Source: Chelativorans alearensis (GTDB taxonomy: Bacteria; Pseudomonadota; Alphaproteobacteria; Rhizobiales; Rhizobiaceae). Taken from it: a stretch of 64,000 nt of DNA. The stretch lies in the NCBI RefSeq assembly GCF_010993735.1, contig NZ_WQNI01000001.1, positions 372,001 through 436,000 on the forward strand, in the 5' to 3' direction. Made by a program: the position numbers and the translations under genes. Of this stretch, positions 43,174-54,760 are shown in pieces (position 1 is the stretch's first letter; each line of letters opens with the position of its first letter). The notes beneath the pieces were generated by a model that saw only the letters and a program-made list of their open reading frames with translations, had not been told where the DNA came from and made no database searches.

Positions 43174-44196
43174 ATGCAGGTCTTGAAGCGCGTTCGGCCA
43201 ATCGGGCCGGTTCTCGCCGCCGCCGTTCTGGCCTTCGGTCTCATCGTCGCCCCGGCAGCAGCGCAGGAAGGCCCATCCGGGAGCAATCCCACTGCGCAGT
43301 CGGTGAACGAGCAGCAGCTCCTCCAGGAACTGAACAAGATCCAGGGCCGCATCACCATACCGGACGGCAAGGCCGCCACGCTGGAACAGCCGCGCGGTCA
43401 GGATTTCCGCAGCTTCCACGAAGGTGCCTTGCCCTGGATCGGCGGGATCGCCGTGCTCGGGATGCTTCTCGTGCTCGCGCTGTTCTATTTCATCAGGGGG
43501 CGCATCCGCATGCAGTCCCAGGAAGCGGGCGTCAAGGTCGTGCGTTTCAACGCTCTCGAGCGCCTGACGCACTGGGTGACGGCCACCGCCTTCATCGTAC
43601 TGGCGATCACTGGCCTGAACTTCGTTTTCGGTAAGCGGCTGCTAATGCCGCTCATCGGGCCCGATGCCTTCTCGGGATGGTCGCAATGGGCGAAGTATGC
43701 CCACGACTTCTTCTCCTGGGCGTTCATGCTCGGTATTCTGATCATGGCTGTCCTGTGGGTCTGGGACAACCTTCCCGACCGCTATGACGGCCGCTGGCTC
43801 AGGGTCGGCGGTGGCTTTTTCGACACGTCAAACAGGACGCACCCTCCGGCTGCCCGGTTCAATGCGGGTCAGAAGCTCATTTTCTGGTCGGTGATCATCG
43901 GCGGGATCGCCCTTTCTGTATCGGGGCTCTTCATGCTGTTCCCGTTCGCCTACGCCGATGTGAACGGCATGCAGTTGGCTCAGACAATCCACGCCGTTGT
44001 CGGCGTGCTGATGGTGGCCGTCATCATCGCCCACATCTATATCGGCACCCTTGGCATGGAAGGCGCCTACGAGGCGATGGGCTCAGGCACCGTCGATCTC
44101 AACTGGGCCAAGGAGCACCACAGCGTCTGGGTGGAGAAGCAGGGCGCCAAGACCGAATCGTCTCAGCCGGCGGCTCCGCCCACACCGGCCGAATAG
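43174..44196 (+). CDS. fdh3C: Formate dehydrogenase cytochrome b (gamma) subunit
   Basis: A 340-residue membrane subunit. The N-terminal signal (VLAAAVLAFGLIVAPAAAQ) precedes a periplasmic stretch, then about five hydrophobic segments. Heme-ligand His are likely in LERLTHWVTATAF, YAHDFFSWAF and QTIHAVVGVLMVAVIIAHIY. It anchors the FDH complex and passes electrons to quinone. The C-terminal tail is Pro/Ala-rich. Last gene of the fdh3 operon. Confidence 0.93.
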   Translation: MQVLKRVRPIGPVLAAAVLAFGLIVAPAAAQEGPSGSNPTAQSVNEQQLLQELNKIQGRITIPDGKAATLEQPRGQDFRSFHEGALPWIGGIAVLGMLLVLALFYFIRGRIRMQSQEAGVKVVRFNALERLTHWVTATAFIVLAITGLNFVFGKRLLMPLIGPDAFSGWSQWAKYAHDFFSWAFMLGILIMAVLWVWDNLPDRYDGRWLRVGGGFFDTSNRTHPPAARFNAGQKLIFWSVIIGGIALSVSGLFMLFPFAYADVNGMQLAQTIHAVVGVLMVAVIIAHIYIGTLGMEGAYEAMGSGTVDLNWAKEHHSVWVEKQGAKTESSQPAAPPTPAE

Positions 44197-44214
44197 CAAT
44201 TCGCCCAACACCGC

Positions 44215-44433
44215 TCACGAGGACGGTTCCTCCGGCTCGGTTGCGGCAGCCGCATTGCTTCCGGGGTCACCCGTCCAGGCCGTGCCCACGAGATTGTGGC
44301 CCGGGTCCCCCACGCGCGTGCTGCTTTGCGTGCTGTAGGCCTCCCAGGATGGCCTCTGCTCCGCGCTCATGAAATAGCCGGTGCCTATCGCGATCGCGAT
44401 GGCGACGACGATTCCCGTCAATATGATACCCAT
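44215..44433 (-). CDS. Small single-helix membrane protein of unknown function (72 aa)
   Basis: An N-terminal membrane helix (MGIILTGIVVAIAIAIGTG) is followed by a polar tail containing YSTQSSTRVGDPGHNLVG. ATG 44433 is preceded by AGGGAG. It converges on fdh3C and is 57 bases downstream of the secreted protein gene on the same strand. No family is recognised. The conserved-looking RVGDPGHNLVG suggests a real protein. Confidence 0.65.
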   Translation of the reverse strand: MGIILTGIVVAIAIAIGTGYFMSAEQRPSWEAYSTQSSTRVGDPGHNLVGTAWTGDPGSNAAAATEPEEPSS

Positions 44434-44490
44434 GCCGCTTCTCCCTTCTTCTGTTATCCGAAGCGCCCGCCCGCATCGGGCCGCCAACAA

Positions 44491-44958
44491 TCACTGTTGC
44501 GGCTGCGTTTGCTGCGCCGGAGATTCCACTTCGTTCGCCTGCGTTTGATATTGCAGATCGAGCGCCGTCAGCGCGAGCAATGGCGACGGCATGGGGACGC
44601 CGGCAAGCCTGAGTTTCCTGGCTGCGTCCTGGCACGCCGCGATGTCGTTGGCTTCGGCGAGCTGCTCAGCCCTTTCCAGGCTCAGCGGAATCTTTACCTC
44701 CGCCGCGGCGGATTGTCCGGCGGGTGCGGCTGCCTCGGGCGGATTCTGAACGAAGGCGAGAAGCTCCTGGCAGAGGTTGGCGGGTCGCCCGGCCTCGGTC
44801 TGTTGAGTGGCCGCTGAATCGCCTGGCGCCGCTGCCTCCGGCGTTGCGGGTGCGGGCGTGGCGCCCTCCGGAGCTACCGGCTCCGGCGCCGTATCCGTCT
44901 GTGCAAGCGAGGTCGACGCTGCCAAGGCGAAGATTCCCGCGAGGAACATTTTTCTCAT
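44491..44958 (-). CDS. Secreted Ala/Pro-rich protein of unknown function (155 aa)
   Basis: A signal peptide (MRKMFLAGIFALAASTSLAQ) is followed by a low-complexity Ala/Pro/Glu stretch. The C-terminal half is helical (LCQELLAFVQNPP, PLSLERAEQLAEANDIAACQ, DAARKLRLAGVPMPSPLLAL), with two Cys that could form a disulfide. ATG 44958 follows AAGGAG. It is probably periplasmic. Proximity to fdh3ABC is the only functional hint. Confidence 0.7.
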   Translation of the reverse strand: MRKMFLAGIFALAASTSLAQTDTAPEPVAPEGATPAPATPEAAAPGDSAATQQTEAGRPANLCQELLAFVQNPPEAAAPAGQSAAAEVKIPLSLERAEQLAEANDIAACQDAARKLRLAGVPMPSPLLALTALDLQYQTQANEVESPAQQTQPQQ

Positions 44959-45091
44959 CGCATTGATCTCCTTCCCAAAACCCTCCTTGTTCCGCCGCCT
45001 GACGACAGTAACCGAAAGTGCGGCCAAACGATATATATCAGCAAAACCAAAGGTGCGCCCGTCTCACCGCATTCGAGGAGGCATCCGCCAT

Positions 45092-45967
45092 CTAGCGGCG
45101 GTTTCGGCTCCCGTGCCGTACCGGCATGACTTTCACATTGTCGATGAGCCTCGTTTCTCCCAGCCAGGCAGCCGCAAGCAGGCGCCCCTGCCTATCGATG
45201 GCGCTCAGCGGCTTGAGATCGTCGTCGCCCCGCAGTTCGAGATACTCCACCTTGCTGTAACCCATGCGGACGATTGCTTCTCTTGCGGTTGCAAGCGCAT
45301 CATCGACGGGAGCGCCTTTTGTCAGCCGGGCGGAGGTGTCGAAGAGGATTTCGGCAAGCCTCGGCGCGATCTTGCGCTCTGAAGCTGACAGCCGGACATT
45401 GCGGGACGACATGGCGAGACCGTCGGATTCGCGCACCGTTGGGCAGCCGACAATCTCAATCGGAATGTCGAGATCGCGGGCGAGCCGCCGCACGACGTGG
45501 AGTTGCTGGAAATCCTTCTCGCCGAAGAAGGCGAGATCGGCGCCTGATTGGAGGAAGAGTTTCGTGACCACGGTGGCAACACCGTCGAAGTGGCCCGGCC
45601 GGAACGCACCGCACAAGCCCTCGCTGACGCCGCTTACCGACACCGTGGTGGCGAAGCCTTGCGGATACATCTCGGCCGTATCCGGGGCATAGAGGATATG
45701 CGCTCCCAGCGCAGAAAGTTTGGCGGCATCCTCATCCTCGGTGCGGGGATAGGCGGCAAGATCGCCCGAATTGTTGAACTGCGCCGGATTGACGAAAAGC
45801 GTTACGATCACCCGATCGGCCTGGCCGAGGGCCGCGCGTACCAAGCTCAAATGGCCTTCGTGCAGGGCGCCCATGGTCGGGACGACGGCAACGCGAAGGT
45901 TGTCCCGACGCCACGCAGCGACGGCTGTGCGCAACTCGGCGACAGTCCGGATGGTGGGTATGCTCAT
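45092..45967 (-). CDS. panC: Pantoate--beta-alanine ligase PanC
   Basis: A 291-residue cytoplasmic enzyme that condenses pantoate with beta-alanine using ATP to give pantothenate. Landmarks are [19 protein letters not shown] (HxGH nucleotide-binding motif), [34 protein letters not shown] and [19 protein letters not shown] (KMSKS-like region). Overlaps panB by 4 bases. Normal family length. Confidence 0.96.
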   Translation of the reverse strand: MSIPTIRTVAELRTAVAAWRRDNLRVAVVPTMGALHEGHLSLVRAALGQADRVIVTLFVNPAQFNNSGDLAAYPRTEDEDAAKLSALGAHILYAPDTAEMYPQGFATTVSVSGVSEGLCGAFRPGHFDGVATVVTKLFLQSGADLAFFGEKDFQQLHVVRRLARDLDIPIEIVGCPTVRESDGLAMSSRNVRLSASERKIAPRLAEILFDTSARLTKGAPVDDALATAREAIVRMGYSKVEYLELRGDDDLKPLSAIDRQGRLLAAAWLGETRLIDNVKVMPVRHGSRNRR

Positions 45968-46809
45968 GCCGCATCTCCCCCCGGGATAGCTTCCGATTCA
46001 CCCTTGAAGACATGCTCGGGCGCCGGGAACCGCCGCTCGCGCACCTCCCGGGCATAGGCGGCGATGGCGGCTTCGGCCATCTGCCCCAATTCGGCATAGC
46101 GTTTGACGAATTTCGGCTGAAAGGCGGTGAAGAGGCCCAGCATGTCATCCACCACCAGGATCTGGCCATCGCAGGCAGGCGAGGCTCCAATGCCGATGGT
46201 GGGAATTGCGACCTCCTCGGTGATCCGGCGGGCAAGCGCCTCGGGTATCTTCTCCAGGACCACGGAAAATGCGCCCGCCTGCGCAACGGCTTGGGCATCG
46301 TCGATAACACGCTCCGCATCCTCGCCTTTACCCTGGACACGATAGCCGCCAAGGGCGTTGACTGCCTGCGGCGTCAGGCCGACATGGGCCATGACCGGAA
46401 TGCCGCGGCCAGTCAGGAAGTCGATCGTTTCGGCCATGTTCTCGCCGCCTTCCAGCTTGACCGCCGCGCAGCCGGTCTCGGCCATCACACGGGCGGCATT
46501 GCGGAAGGCCTGTTCGGGGCTTTCCTCATAGGAGCCGAAAGGCATGTCCACGACCATCAGTGCCCGCTCCAGGCCGCGCCGCACCGCCTTGCCGTGCATG
46601 ATCATCATATCGAGGGTGACGCCCAGTGTCGAAGGTAGGCCGTGCAGCACCATGCCGACGCTGTCACCCACAAGTGCGATGTCGCAATGCGGGTCGACGA
46701 GCCTGGCGACCGGCGTTGTGTAGGCGGTCAGGCAGACAAGCGGAGCTTGGCTCTTCCTGGCTGCAATGTCCGGCGGAGTGGGGGCAGTGTTTCCTCCCGT
46801 AGCGCTCAT
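45964..46809 (-). CDS. panB: 3-methyl-2-oxobutanoate hydroxymethyltransferase PanB
   Basis: A 281-residue enzyme making ketopantoate from 2-ketoisovalerate and methylene-tetrahydrofolate. Conserved stretches are [86 protein letters not shown] and [23 protein letters not shown] 46809 follows AAGGAGG. The frame is open to 47004 but non-coding in character. First gene of panBC. Confidence 0.96.
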   Translation of the reverse strand: MSATGGNTAPTPPDIAARKSQAPLVCLTAYTTPVARLVDPHCDIALVGDSVGMVLHGLPSTLGVTLDMMIMHGKAVRRGLERALMVVDMPFGSYEESPEQAFRNAARVMAETGCAAVKLEGGENMAETIDFLTGRGIPVMAHVGLTPQAVNALGGYRVQGKGEDAERVIDDAQAVAQAGAFSVVLEKIPEALARRITEEVAIPTIGIGASPACDGQILVVDDMLGLFTAFQPKFVKRYAELGQMAEAAIAAYAREVRERRFPAPEHVFKGESEAIPGGDAA

Positions 46810-47015
46810 TACGCCTCCTTCCCTGACGTCAGCGGATGACGCGGCTGTTTCGCATATCCTTGTGCGCTTGCGAAGGAGAGAATCGCACTGCACAATGCCG
46901 CTTGTCCGCAAATAGCGTTGTAGAGCCGGCCGTCGGTGGTGTTTCGCCGGATATCTTCTCCTGATAATCCTCTTTAGGGAGAAACTTCCGTGGCAACAGG
47001 GCACGACAACGCAAA

Positions 47016-47957
47016 ATGAATGCCAGCGACACTCAACAGCGTCACGAACTGAAGGTGGATCTGGTTGCTGTCGTGACCGCCGTGATCGACGGTGATCCGC
47101 GGGCGCTCACCATCAGGCGGGGTAGCGCCCTGCCCGCCGGTCCTTTCGAACTTGGGCACCGTTCACTGCAGGCGGGGCTTCGCGACTGGGTGGAGCAGCA
47201 GACCGGGCATCCGCTCGGCTATATCGAGCAGCTCTACACCTTCGCCGATCGCGACCGCATCGCCGAGGAGCACGCTCGGCGGGCGATATCGATCAGCTAT
47301 CTGGGCCTCACGCGCGACGAGTGGAGCGCGAGCCAGCCTCCCCGCGACTGGCAAAGCTGGTACAGCTATTTCCCGTGGGAAGACCACCGCGCAGGCGTGC
47401 CCTCGATCATCGGCGATGCCATCCTGCCGCACCTGAAGAGATGGACGGAAGAGGTGGGCGGAACGGCGCGCGAGGAGCGGCGGCAGCGTATCGCAATCGC
47501 CTTCGGCATCGACGAGCGCCCGTGGAACGAAGAACTCGTGCTGCAACGCTACGAATTACTCTACGAGGCGGCCCTGGTGGAGGAGGCGCTTCGCGGCCGG
47601 GGAGAAGAGCGCACGCCGCCCGTTCCGGGGCGGCCTATGATTGCGGATCACCGCCGCATCCTGGCGACGGGGATCGCGCGGCTGCGCACAAAGATCAAGT
47701 ACCGCCCGGTGGTGTTCGAACTGATGCCGCCGGTCTTCACGCTGCTGCAACTGCAGCGCGCCGTGGAGGCACTTGCCGGCAGGCTGGTCCACAAGCAGAA
47801 CTTCCGTCGCCTCATCGAGCAGCAGGAGCTTGTCGAGGAAACCGGCGAGACCACCTTTGAGACCGGCGGGCGGCCGGCCAAACTGTTCCGCTTCCGCCCG
47901 GCCGTGCTGATGGAGCGAACGGCCGCAGGCACGAAATTATCCGTCCCACGGGCTTGA
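47016..47957 (+). CDS. nadQ: NadQ-type Nudix-like transcriptional regulator of NAD biosynthesis
   Basis: 313 residues. The N-terminal Nudix-like domain begins [20 protein letters not shown], but the Nudix box is degenerate ([19 protein letters not shown] lacks the catalytic REUxEE acidic residues), so it is a sensor rather than a hydrolase. The C-terminus is a winged helix ([40 protein letters not shown], then [10 protein letters not shown]), as in NrtR/NadQ proteins that repress NAD synthesis genes when NAD(P) or ADP-ribose is high. It is immediately upstream of nadABC, with repeated TATGCTC sites in the gap. The start lacks a clear ribosome binding site. Confidence 0.85.
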   Translation: MNASDTQQRHELKVDLVAVVTAVIDGDPRALTIRRGSALPAGPFELGHRSLQAGLRDWVEQQTGHPLGYIEQLYTFADRDRIAEEHARRAISISYLGLTRDEWSASQPPRDWQSWYSYFPWEDHRAGVPSIIGDAILPHLKRWTEEVGGTAREERRQRIAIAFGIDERPWNEELVLQRYELLYEAALVEEALRGRGEERTPPVPGRPMIADHRRILATGIARLRTKIKYRPVVFELMPPVFTLLQLQRAVEALAGRLVHKQNFRRLIEQQELVEETGETTFETGGRPAKLFRFRPAVLMERTAAGTKLSVPRA

Positions 47958-47962
47958 CTCCT

Positions 47963-48009
47963 TATGCTCAAAATAAGCATATGCTCGACTTATACTCAGT
48001 CGCAGCATA
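47963..48009. promoter_or_regulatory. Cluster of NadQ-type half-sites before nadA
   Basis: TATGCT (47963-47968) and AGCATA (47976-47981) form an inverted repeat. A second TATGCTC at 47980, a TATACTC at 47991 and a second AGCATA at 48004-48009 follow. The spacing suggests overlapping operators covering the nadABC promoter and ending close to the ribosome binding site at about 48010. Confidence 0.7.
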
Positions 48010-48020
48010 AGGAGACGGCC

Positions 48021-48995
48021 ATGCTCGACGTCCCGAGCCGAACAGACGAACTTTACGAGCGAGTGAAGCGGGTGATCCCACCGGTCGAGTGGCCGGCCTT
48101 CGTGGCAGACATCGAGGCCATCCTCGAACTGAAGCGCCGGCGCAACGCCGTCATCCTGGCGCACAACTACCAGACGCCGGAGATATTCCACTGTGTGGCC
48201 GACATCGTGGGCGACAGCCTGGCGCTTGCCCGCAAGGCCGTGGAGACCGAGGCCGATGTCATTGTTCTGGCGGGCGTCCATTTCATGGCCGAGACCGCGA
48301 AGCTGCTCAACCCGGACAAAACTGTGCTCATTCCGGATACGGAGGCGGGATGTTCGCTTGCCGAGTCCGTCACGGCCGAGGATGTGCGCCTGATGCGCCG
48401 GCGGTTCCCGGGGGTTCCTGTCGTCACCTATGTCAACACGTCGGCTGCGGTGAAGGCGGAGTCCGACATCTGCTGCACCTCCGGCAATGCGCGGGCAGTG
48501 GTGGAATCCCTCGGCCGCCCGCGCGTCATCATGCTCCCCGACGAATATCTGGCGAAGAACATCGCCGCGGAGACGGATGTCGAGATCATCGCCTGGAAGG
48601 GCCGTTGCGAGGTGCACGAGCGCTTCACCGCCGAAGACATCCGCGACTTGCGGGAGGCTCATCCTGGCGTGTTGGTGCTCGCACATCCCGAGTGCCCACC
48701 AGAGGTGGTTGCGGAGGCGGATTTCTCCGGCTCCACTGCCGCCATGTCGGATTATGTGGGGCGCGAGAAGCCGCAGCGCGTGGTGCTGATGACGGAATGC
48801 TCCATGAGCGACAACGTGGCCGTGGCGCATCCGGAGATCGAGTTCGTCCGCCCATGCAATCTCTGCCCGCACATGAAGCGCATCACGCTTGCCAATATCC
48901 GCACAGCTCTTGAGGAAAACCAGCACGAGGTGACTGTCGCGCCCAGGGTGGCGGAACGCGCCCGGCGCGCGGTCGAGCGGATGCTCGCCATATGA
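48021..48995 (+). CDS. nadA: Quinolinate synthase NadA
   Basis: A 324-residue [4Fe-4S] enzyme condensing iminoaspartate with dihydroxyacetone phosphate. Landmarks are [55 protein letters not shown] and the C-terminal [13 protein letters not shown], which includes cluster Cys. ATG 48021 follows AAGGAGA. The longer frame from 47964 runs through the operator. First gene of nadABC. Confidence 0.96.
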   Translation: MLDVPSRTDELYERVKRVIPPVEWPAFVADIEAILELKRRRNAVILAHNYQTPEIFHCVADIVGDSLALARKAVETEADVIVLAGVHFMAETAKLLNPDKTVLIPDTEAGCSLAESVTAEDVRLMRRRFPGVPVVTYVNTSAAVKAESDICCTSGNARAVVESLGRPRVIMLPDEYLAKNIAAETDVEIIAWKGRCEVHERFTAEDIRDLREAHPGVLVLAHPECPPEVVAEADFSGSTAAMSDYVGREKPQRVVLMTECSMSDNVAVAHPEIEFVRPCNLCPHMKRITLANIRTALEENQHEVTVAPRVAERARRAVERMLAI

Positions 48996-50548
48996 GGCAG
49001 AGCATCGACGTTCACGATCTCGGCGGGCGACCGGTGATCGTCGGCGCGGGTATCGCCGGGCTGATGACGGCGCTGCATCTGGCGCCGGAGCCCGTTGTGA
49101 TCCTGTCCAAGGCACGGCTCGGCGAGGAAGCGTCGAGTGCATGGGCGCAGGGCGGTCTTGCCGCGAGCCTCGGGCCCGACGACAGCTCCGACCTTCACTT
49201 GGCTGACACGCTCGCCGCCGGCGATGGGCTTTGCGATGCACAGATTGCGGAGACGGTGGTGCGCAGCGCACCGGCGGCCGTCGAAGCATTGGCAGGCTTC
49301 GGTGTGCGCTTCGACAAAGCGGCGGACGGCACGTTGCTGTTCGGCCTGGAGGCAGCCCATCGCCGCCGCCGCATCGTCCATGCCGGAGGGGACGTCACAG
49401 GCCGCGAGATCATGCGGGCACTCATCTCTGCCGTCCGCCGAACGCCATCGATCACCGTGCTCGAAGGCATCGAGGCACGGCAGCTATTGGTGGACGATGG
49501 CGCCGTGTCGGGCGTTCTTGGCGTCGGCTCTTCCGGTCCGGTGCTGCTCGCCACCGGTCGTGTGGTGATCGCCACGGGCGGCATCGGCGGCCTCTTTCAC
49601 GACACCACCAACCCTTGCGGCGCCTTCGGCCAAGGCCTGGCGCTGGCGGCACGCGCCGGCGCGGACCTCGCCGATCTGGAGTTCGTCCAGTTCCATCCGA
49701 CCGCCCTCGATGGACCTGACCGGCCGATGCTGCTCGTCAGCGAGGCCGTACGCGGAGAAGGCGCGATCCTGATCGATGAAACTGGCCGCCGCTTCCTTGA
49801 GGCGGTACCGGGTGCGGAGCTTGCCTCGCGCGACGTCGTGGCGCGCGCGGTGACCGCGCATCTTGCCAAGGGCCATCGCGTTTTTCTGGACGCGCGGGAG
49901 AAGCCCGGCGCAGCCTTTGCCGCTCGCTTTCCCGCAATCGCCGCGGCGTGCCATGCGCGCGGCATCGACCCATTGCGAGAGCCGATCCCGGTTCGGCCCG
50001 CCGCGCACTATCACATGGGCGGGATCGCCGCCGACATAGACGGGCGAAGCTCGGTTCCTGGCCTTTGGGCCTGCGGCGAAGTGGCCTGCACGGGCCTTCA
50101 CGGCGCCAATCGCCTCGCCAGCAACTCGCTTACCGAAGCCACCGTTTTTTCCCGCCGGGTCGCGGAAAGCGTGGGCGGTGCGGCGATGCGGTCACCTCCT
50201 CTGCCGGTCTCCGTCCCCGTACCCTGCGCGGCGGATCCCGCGACGCCGCGTTCCGTCGTCTCCCGCGTCCTCGGCGCCGTCCGCGACGGGGAAGCCTTGT
50301 TGGATGCCATCCCTCTTCTTCTCTCCCTGGCCGACAGAGAAGGTCCCGCTTCCGATCCCGCTGCAGTCGCACTGATGATCACCGTTTCCGCCCTCATGCG
50401 GAAAGAAAGCCGAGGTACTCACTTCCGCTCCGATTATCCATGCCGGGGCGAGCGCGCCCGGCACACGCGCCTCACCCTCGATCAGGCGTTCGGCGCCGGA
50501 CGCGATCTGACCCCCGAACCCGCCCTCGCATCGGCGCGGAGTGCATGA
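48992..50548 (+). CDS. nadB: L-aspartate oxidase NadB
   Basis: A 518-residue flavoenzyme that oxidises L-aspartate to iminoaspartate for NadA. The FAD-binding motif is [17 protein letters not shown]. The catalytic region has [67 protein letters not shown] and [18 protein letters not shown], typical of the succinate dehydrogenase/NadB family. It overlaps nadA by 4 bases (ATGA). Confidence 0.96.
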   Translation: MRQSIDVHDLGGRPVIVGAGIAGLMTALHLAPEPVVILSKARLGEEASSAWAQGGLAASLGPDDSSDLHLADTLAAGDGLCDAQIAETVVRSAPAAVEALAGFGVRFDKAADGTLLFGLEAAHRRRRIVHAGGDVTGREIMRALISAVRRTPSITVLEGIEARQLLVDDGAVSGVLGVGSSGPVLLATGRVVIATGGIGGLFHDTTNPCGAFGQGLALAARAGADLADLEFVQFHPTALDGPDRPMLLVSEAVRGEGAILIDETGRRFLEAVPGAELASRDVVARAVTAHLAKGHRVFLDAREKPGAAFAARFPAIAAACHARGIDPLREPIPVRPAAHYHMGGIAADIDGRSSVPGLWACGEVACTGLHGANRLASNSLTEATVFSRRVAESVGGAAMRSPPLPVSVPVPCAADPATPRSVVSRVLGAVRDGEALLDAIPLLLSLADREGPASDPAAVALMITVSALMRKESRGTHFRSDYPCRGERARHTRLTLDQAFGAGRDLTPEPALASARSA

Positions 50549-50551
50549 TCC

Positions 50552-51409
50552 GTGGCTATTCCTCCTCTTCCCTCGATCCTGTTCGAACCCCTGGTCCATT
50601 CCGCGCTAGCGGAGGATCTCGGCCGCGCCGGCGATCTCACTGGCGATGCGGTCGTCCCCGCCGGCCTCGAAGCCGAAATGACATTCGTCGCCCGTCAGCC
50701 CGGTGTCATCGCCGGGCTCGACCTGGCCGCGCTCGCCTTCCGCCTTATGGACCGGGCGATCGCGCTACGGATCACCCGGCCGGACGGCAGCGCCGTCGAG
50801 GCGGGCGAGGCGATTGCCACGGTGAGTGGGCCCGCGCGCAGCCTTCTTTCCGCCGAGCGCACCGCGCTCAACTTCCTTTGCCATTTGAGCGGCATCGCCA
50901 CGGCAACCGCGGTGATGGTCGAGGCCGTGAAAGGGCACAAGGCGAAGATCGTCTGCACGCGCAAGACGACACCGGGCCTGCGCGCGGTGGAAAAATATGC
51001 CGTGCGCGCCGGCGGCGGTTCGAACCACCGCTTCGGCCTCGACGATGCGATCCTCATCAAGGACAATCACATCGCCATCGCCGGCGGTGTCCGCTCCGCC
51101 GTCGAGCGGGCGCGCGCGCATGCCGGCCATATGGTCAAGATAGAGGTGGAGGTCGATACGCTCGACCAGCTCGAAGAGGCACTCTCGCTCCGTGTCGATG
51201 CGGTGCTCCTGGACAATATGACGCCGGACGAGTTGGCACACGCGGTGCGCTTGGTCGGCGGGCGCGCGGTCACGGAGGCCTCCGGCCGCATCACGCCGGA
51301 AACGGCCCCGGCAATAGCCGCATCCGGCGTGGACCTCATATCCGTCGGCTGGATCACCCACAGCGCGCCGGTGCTGGATATCGGGCTGGACGTTTTGGCG
51401 AGGGGATAG
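50552..51409 (+). CDS. nadC: Nicotinate-nucleotide pyrophosphorylase (carboxylating) NadC
   Basis: A 285-residue quinolinate phosphoribosyltransferase producing NaMN. Conserved parts are LVHSALAEDLGRAGDLTGDA, ERTALNFLCHLSGIAT, VCTRKTTPGLRAVEKYAV, GGGSNHRFGLDDAILIKDNH and EVEVDTLDQLEEAL. The GTG start at 50552 has GGAG upstream and lies 3 bases after nadB. Last gene of the operon. Confidence 0.95.
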   Translation: MAIPPLPSILFEPLVHSALAEDLGRAGDLTGDAVVPAGLEAEMTFVARQPGVIAGLDLAALAFRLMDRAIALRITRPDGSAVEAGEAIATVSGPARSLLSAERTALNFLCHLSGIATATAVMVEAVKGHKAKIVCTRKTTPGLRAVEKYAVRAGGGSNHRFGLDDAILIKDNHIAIAGGVRSAVERARAHAGHMVKIEVEVDTLDQLEEALSLRVDAVLLDNMTPDELAHAVRLVGGRAVTEASGRITPETAPAIAASGVDLISVGWITHSAPVLDIGLDVLARG

Positions 51410-51458
51410 CCGGGAGCCGCAGAACACGGCATCGGCTAAGCGAACCGCCCGGGCCAAA

Positions 51459-51493
51459 CCGCTTGACAAGCGGGGGAGTGTTCCTTCTACACT
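51459..51493 (+). promoter_or_regulatory. Candidate thi-operon promoter with embedded palindrome
   Basis: TTGACA (51463-51468) lies inside the palindrome CCGCTTG-A-CAAGCGG (51459-51473). A TACACT at 51488-51493 (19-base spacing), or TCTACA two bases earlier (17-base spacing), could be the -10. Transcription would begin just before the TPP riboswitch. The palindrome could instead end nadC transcription. Confidence 0.45.
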
Positions 51494-51501
51494 GTAACGA
51501 T

Positions 51502-51600
51502 CACCAGGGGGGCCCGGACAACGGGCTGAGATACCGCTGGCCTAGCGCAGCGCGGTGACCCTTTGAACCTGATCCAGTTCATACTGGCGTAGGGATGGTG
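51502..51600 (+). ncRNA. TPP (THI-box) riboswitch
   Basis: All conserved parts of the thiamine-pyrophosphate aptamer are present in order: CACCAGGGG at the 5' side of P1, GGGCTGAGATACC (the CUGAGA pyrimidine-sensing loop), GACCCTTTGAACCTGATC, then CAGTTCATACTGGCGTAGGG and GATGGTG closing P1. It lies about 120 bases upstream of thiC. In Gram-negative relatives TPP binding blocks translation initiation or terminates transcription of the thi operon. I could not decide the expression-platform mechanism. The remaining bases of 51410-51722 show nothing else. Confidence 0.95.
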
Positions 51601-51644
51601 CGACGGCTTTTCAAAGGATCGCCCGATCCGAATCCTGGATCTGA

Positions 51645-53585
<1,941 letters not shown>

Positions 53586-53588
53586 GCT

Positions 53589-54590
53589 GTGCGCGTCCTG
53601 GTGAAAGGAGCGGGGGTGGCAGGCCTCACCGTTGCCCACGAGCTTGCCCGGCGCAATATGGCCGTCACCGTCGCCGAGATCCGCGCCGGCATCGGCGGCA
53701 ACGCCTCGTGGCTTGCAGGCGGCATGCTCGCCCCATGGTGCGAGCGCGAGAGCGCCGAGGAGGCGGTGGTCACGCTCGGGCGCGACGCCGCCGGCTGGTG
53801 GGGCGCGGCCCTGCCTGGCCATGTAAAGCGAGCGGGAACGCTCGTCGTGGCGCATCCCCGCGATGCCTCGGAGCTAAAGCGCTTCTCGCAGCGGACGGAG
53901 AACCATCGCTGGCTGGCGGAAGACGCGGTCGCCGAACTCGAGCCCGACCTTGCCGGCCGCTTCTGGCAAGGTCTCTTCTTCGCCGAGGAAGCGCATCTCG
54001 ATCCGCGGCGGGCGATGGAGGCGCTCGTCGAAAAGCTTTCCGCCATGGGCGTCACCTTCCTCTTCGGCGACGGGCAACCCGCTCCCTCCGCCTTCGACCG
54101 CGTGGTCGACTGCACCGGGATGGCAGCCCAAGACCCGCACTTGCGTGGTGTGCGCGGGGAAATGCTGATCCTGCGCACCGGCGACGTCGGTCTTGCACGG
54201 CCGGTGCGGCTCCTCCACCCGCGTCATCCGATCTATGTCGTTCCGCGCGCCGATCATCACTTCATGGTCGGAGCGACCATGATCGAAAGCGACAATGAAG
54301 GCCCGATCACCGCTCGCTCGGCCATGGAGCTTCTCAACGCGGCCTACGCGCTCCACCCCGCCTTCGGCGAGGCCGAGATCGTCGAGACGGGCGCGGCGCT
54401 GCGGCCGGCCTATCCCGACAATCTCCCGCGCGTGGATGCCGGCGACAGGGTTGTCACCGTCAACGGTTTCCACCGCCACGGCTTCCTGCTCGCCCCGGCA
54501 ATGGCACAGCAGGCGGCCGAACTTGTCTTCGCATCCGCAAGCGACACGGAGTCCGAACATGAAGCTGATCGTCAACGGCGAAGCGCTTGA
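53589..54590 (+). CDS. thiO: Glycine oxidase ThiO
   Basis: A 333-residue FAD oxidase (DAO fold) that makes the glycine imine used by ThiG. FAD motif [20 protein letters not shown], then [20 protein letters not shown], and the C-terminal [19 protein letters not shown]. The GTG start lies 3 bases after thiC. It overlaps thiS by 32 bases. Confidence 0.93.
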   Translation: MRVLVKGAGVAGLTVAHELARRNMAVTVAEIRAGIGGNASWLAGGMLAPWCERESAEEAVVTLGRDAAGWWGAALPGHVKRAGTLVVAHPRDASELKRFSQRTENHRWLAEDAVAELEPDLAGRFWQGLFFAEEAHLDPRRAMEALVEKLSAMGVTFLFGDGQPAPSAFDRVVDCTGMAAQDPHLRGVRGEMLILRTGDVGLARPVRLLHPRHPIYVVPRADHHFMVGATMIESDNEGPITARSAMELLNAAYALHPAFGEAEIVETGAALRPAYPDNLPRVDAGDRVVTVNGFHRHGFLLAPAMAQQAAELVFASASDTESEHEADRQRRSA

Positions 54591-54756
54591 GGCCGCGGCG
54601 GCGACACTCGCCGAGCTTCTCGCCGAACTCGACTACGAGGGAGCCTGGCTCGCAACGGCCGTCAACGGCGAGCTCGTACGGACAGGAGAGCGGCAGGCTT
54701 GCCGGCTGCGCGACGAGGATCGCATCGAGATCCTCTCGCCGATGCAGGGAGGATGA
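54559..54756 (+). CDS. thiS: Sulfur carrier protein ThiS
   Basis: A 65-residue ubiquitin-like protein: [20 protein letters not shown] at the N-terminus, VAVNGELV-like core ([12 protein letters not shown]) and the obligatory C-terminal Gly-Gly (SPMQGG), which is adenylated and thiocarboxylated. No thiF or thiI is in the window, so activation must use proteins encoded elsewhere. It starts inside thiO. Confidence 0.93.
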   Translation: MKLIVNGEALEAAAATLAELLAELDYEGAWLATAVNGELVRTGERQACRLRDEDRIEILSPMQGG

Positions 54757-54760
54757 CCCG

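Noticed and set aside
47016-47957. Nudix hydrolase enzyme
   Set aside because: The Nudix box lacks its catalytic Glu residues, a winged-helix domain follows, and the gene sits before nadABC. A regulator fits better.
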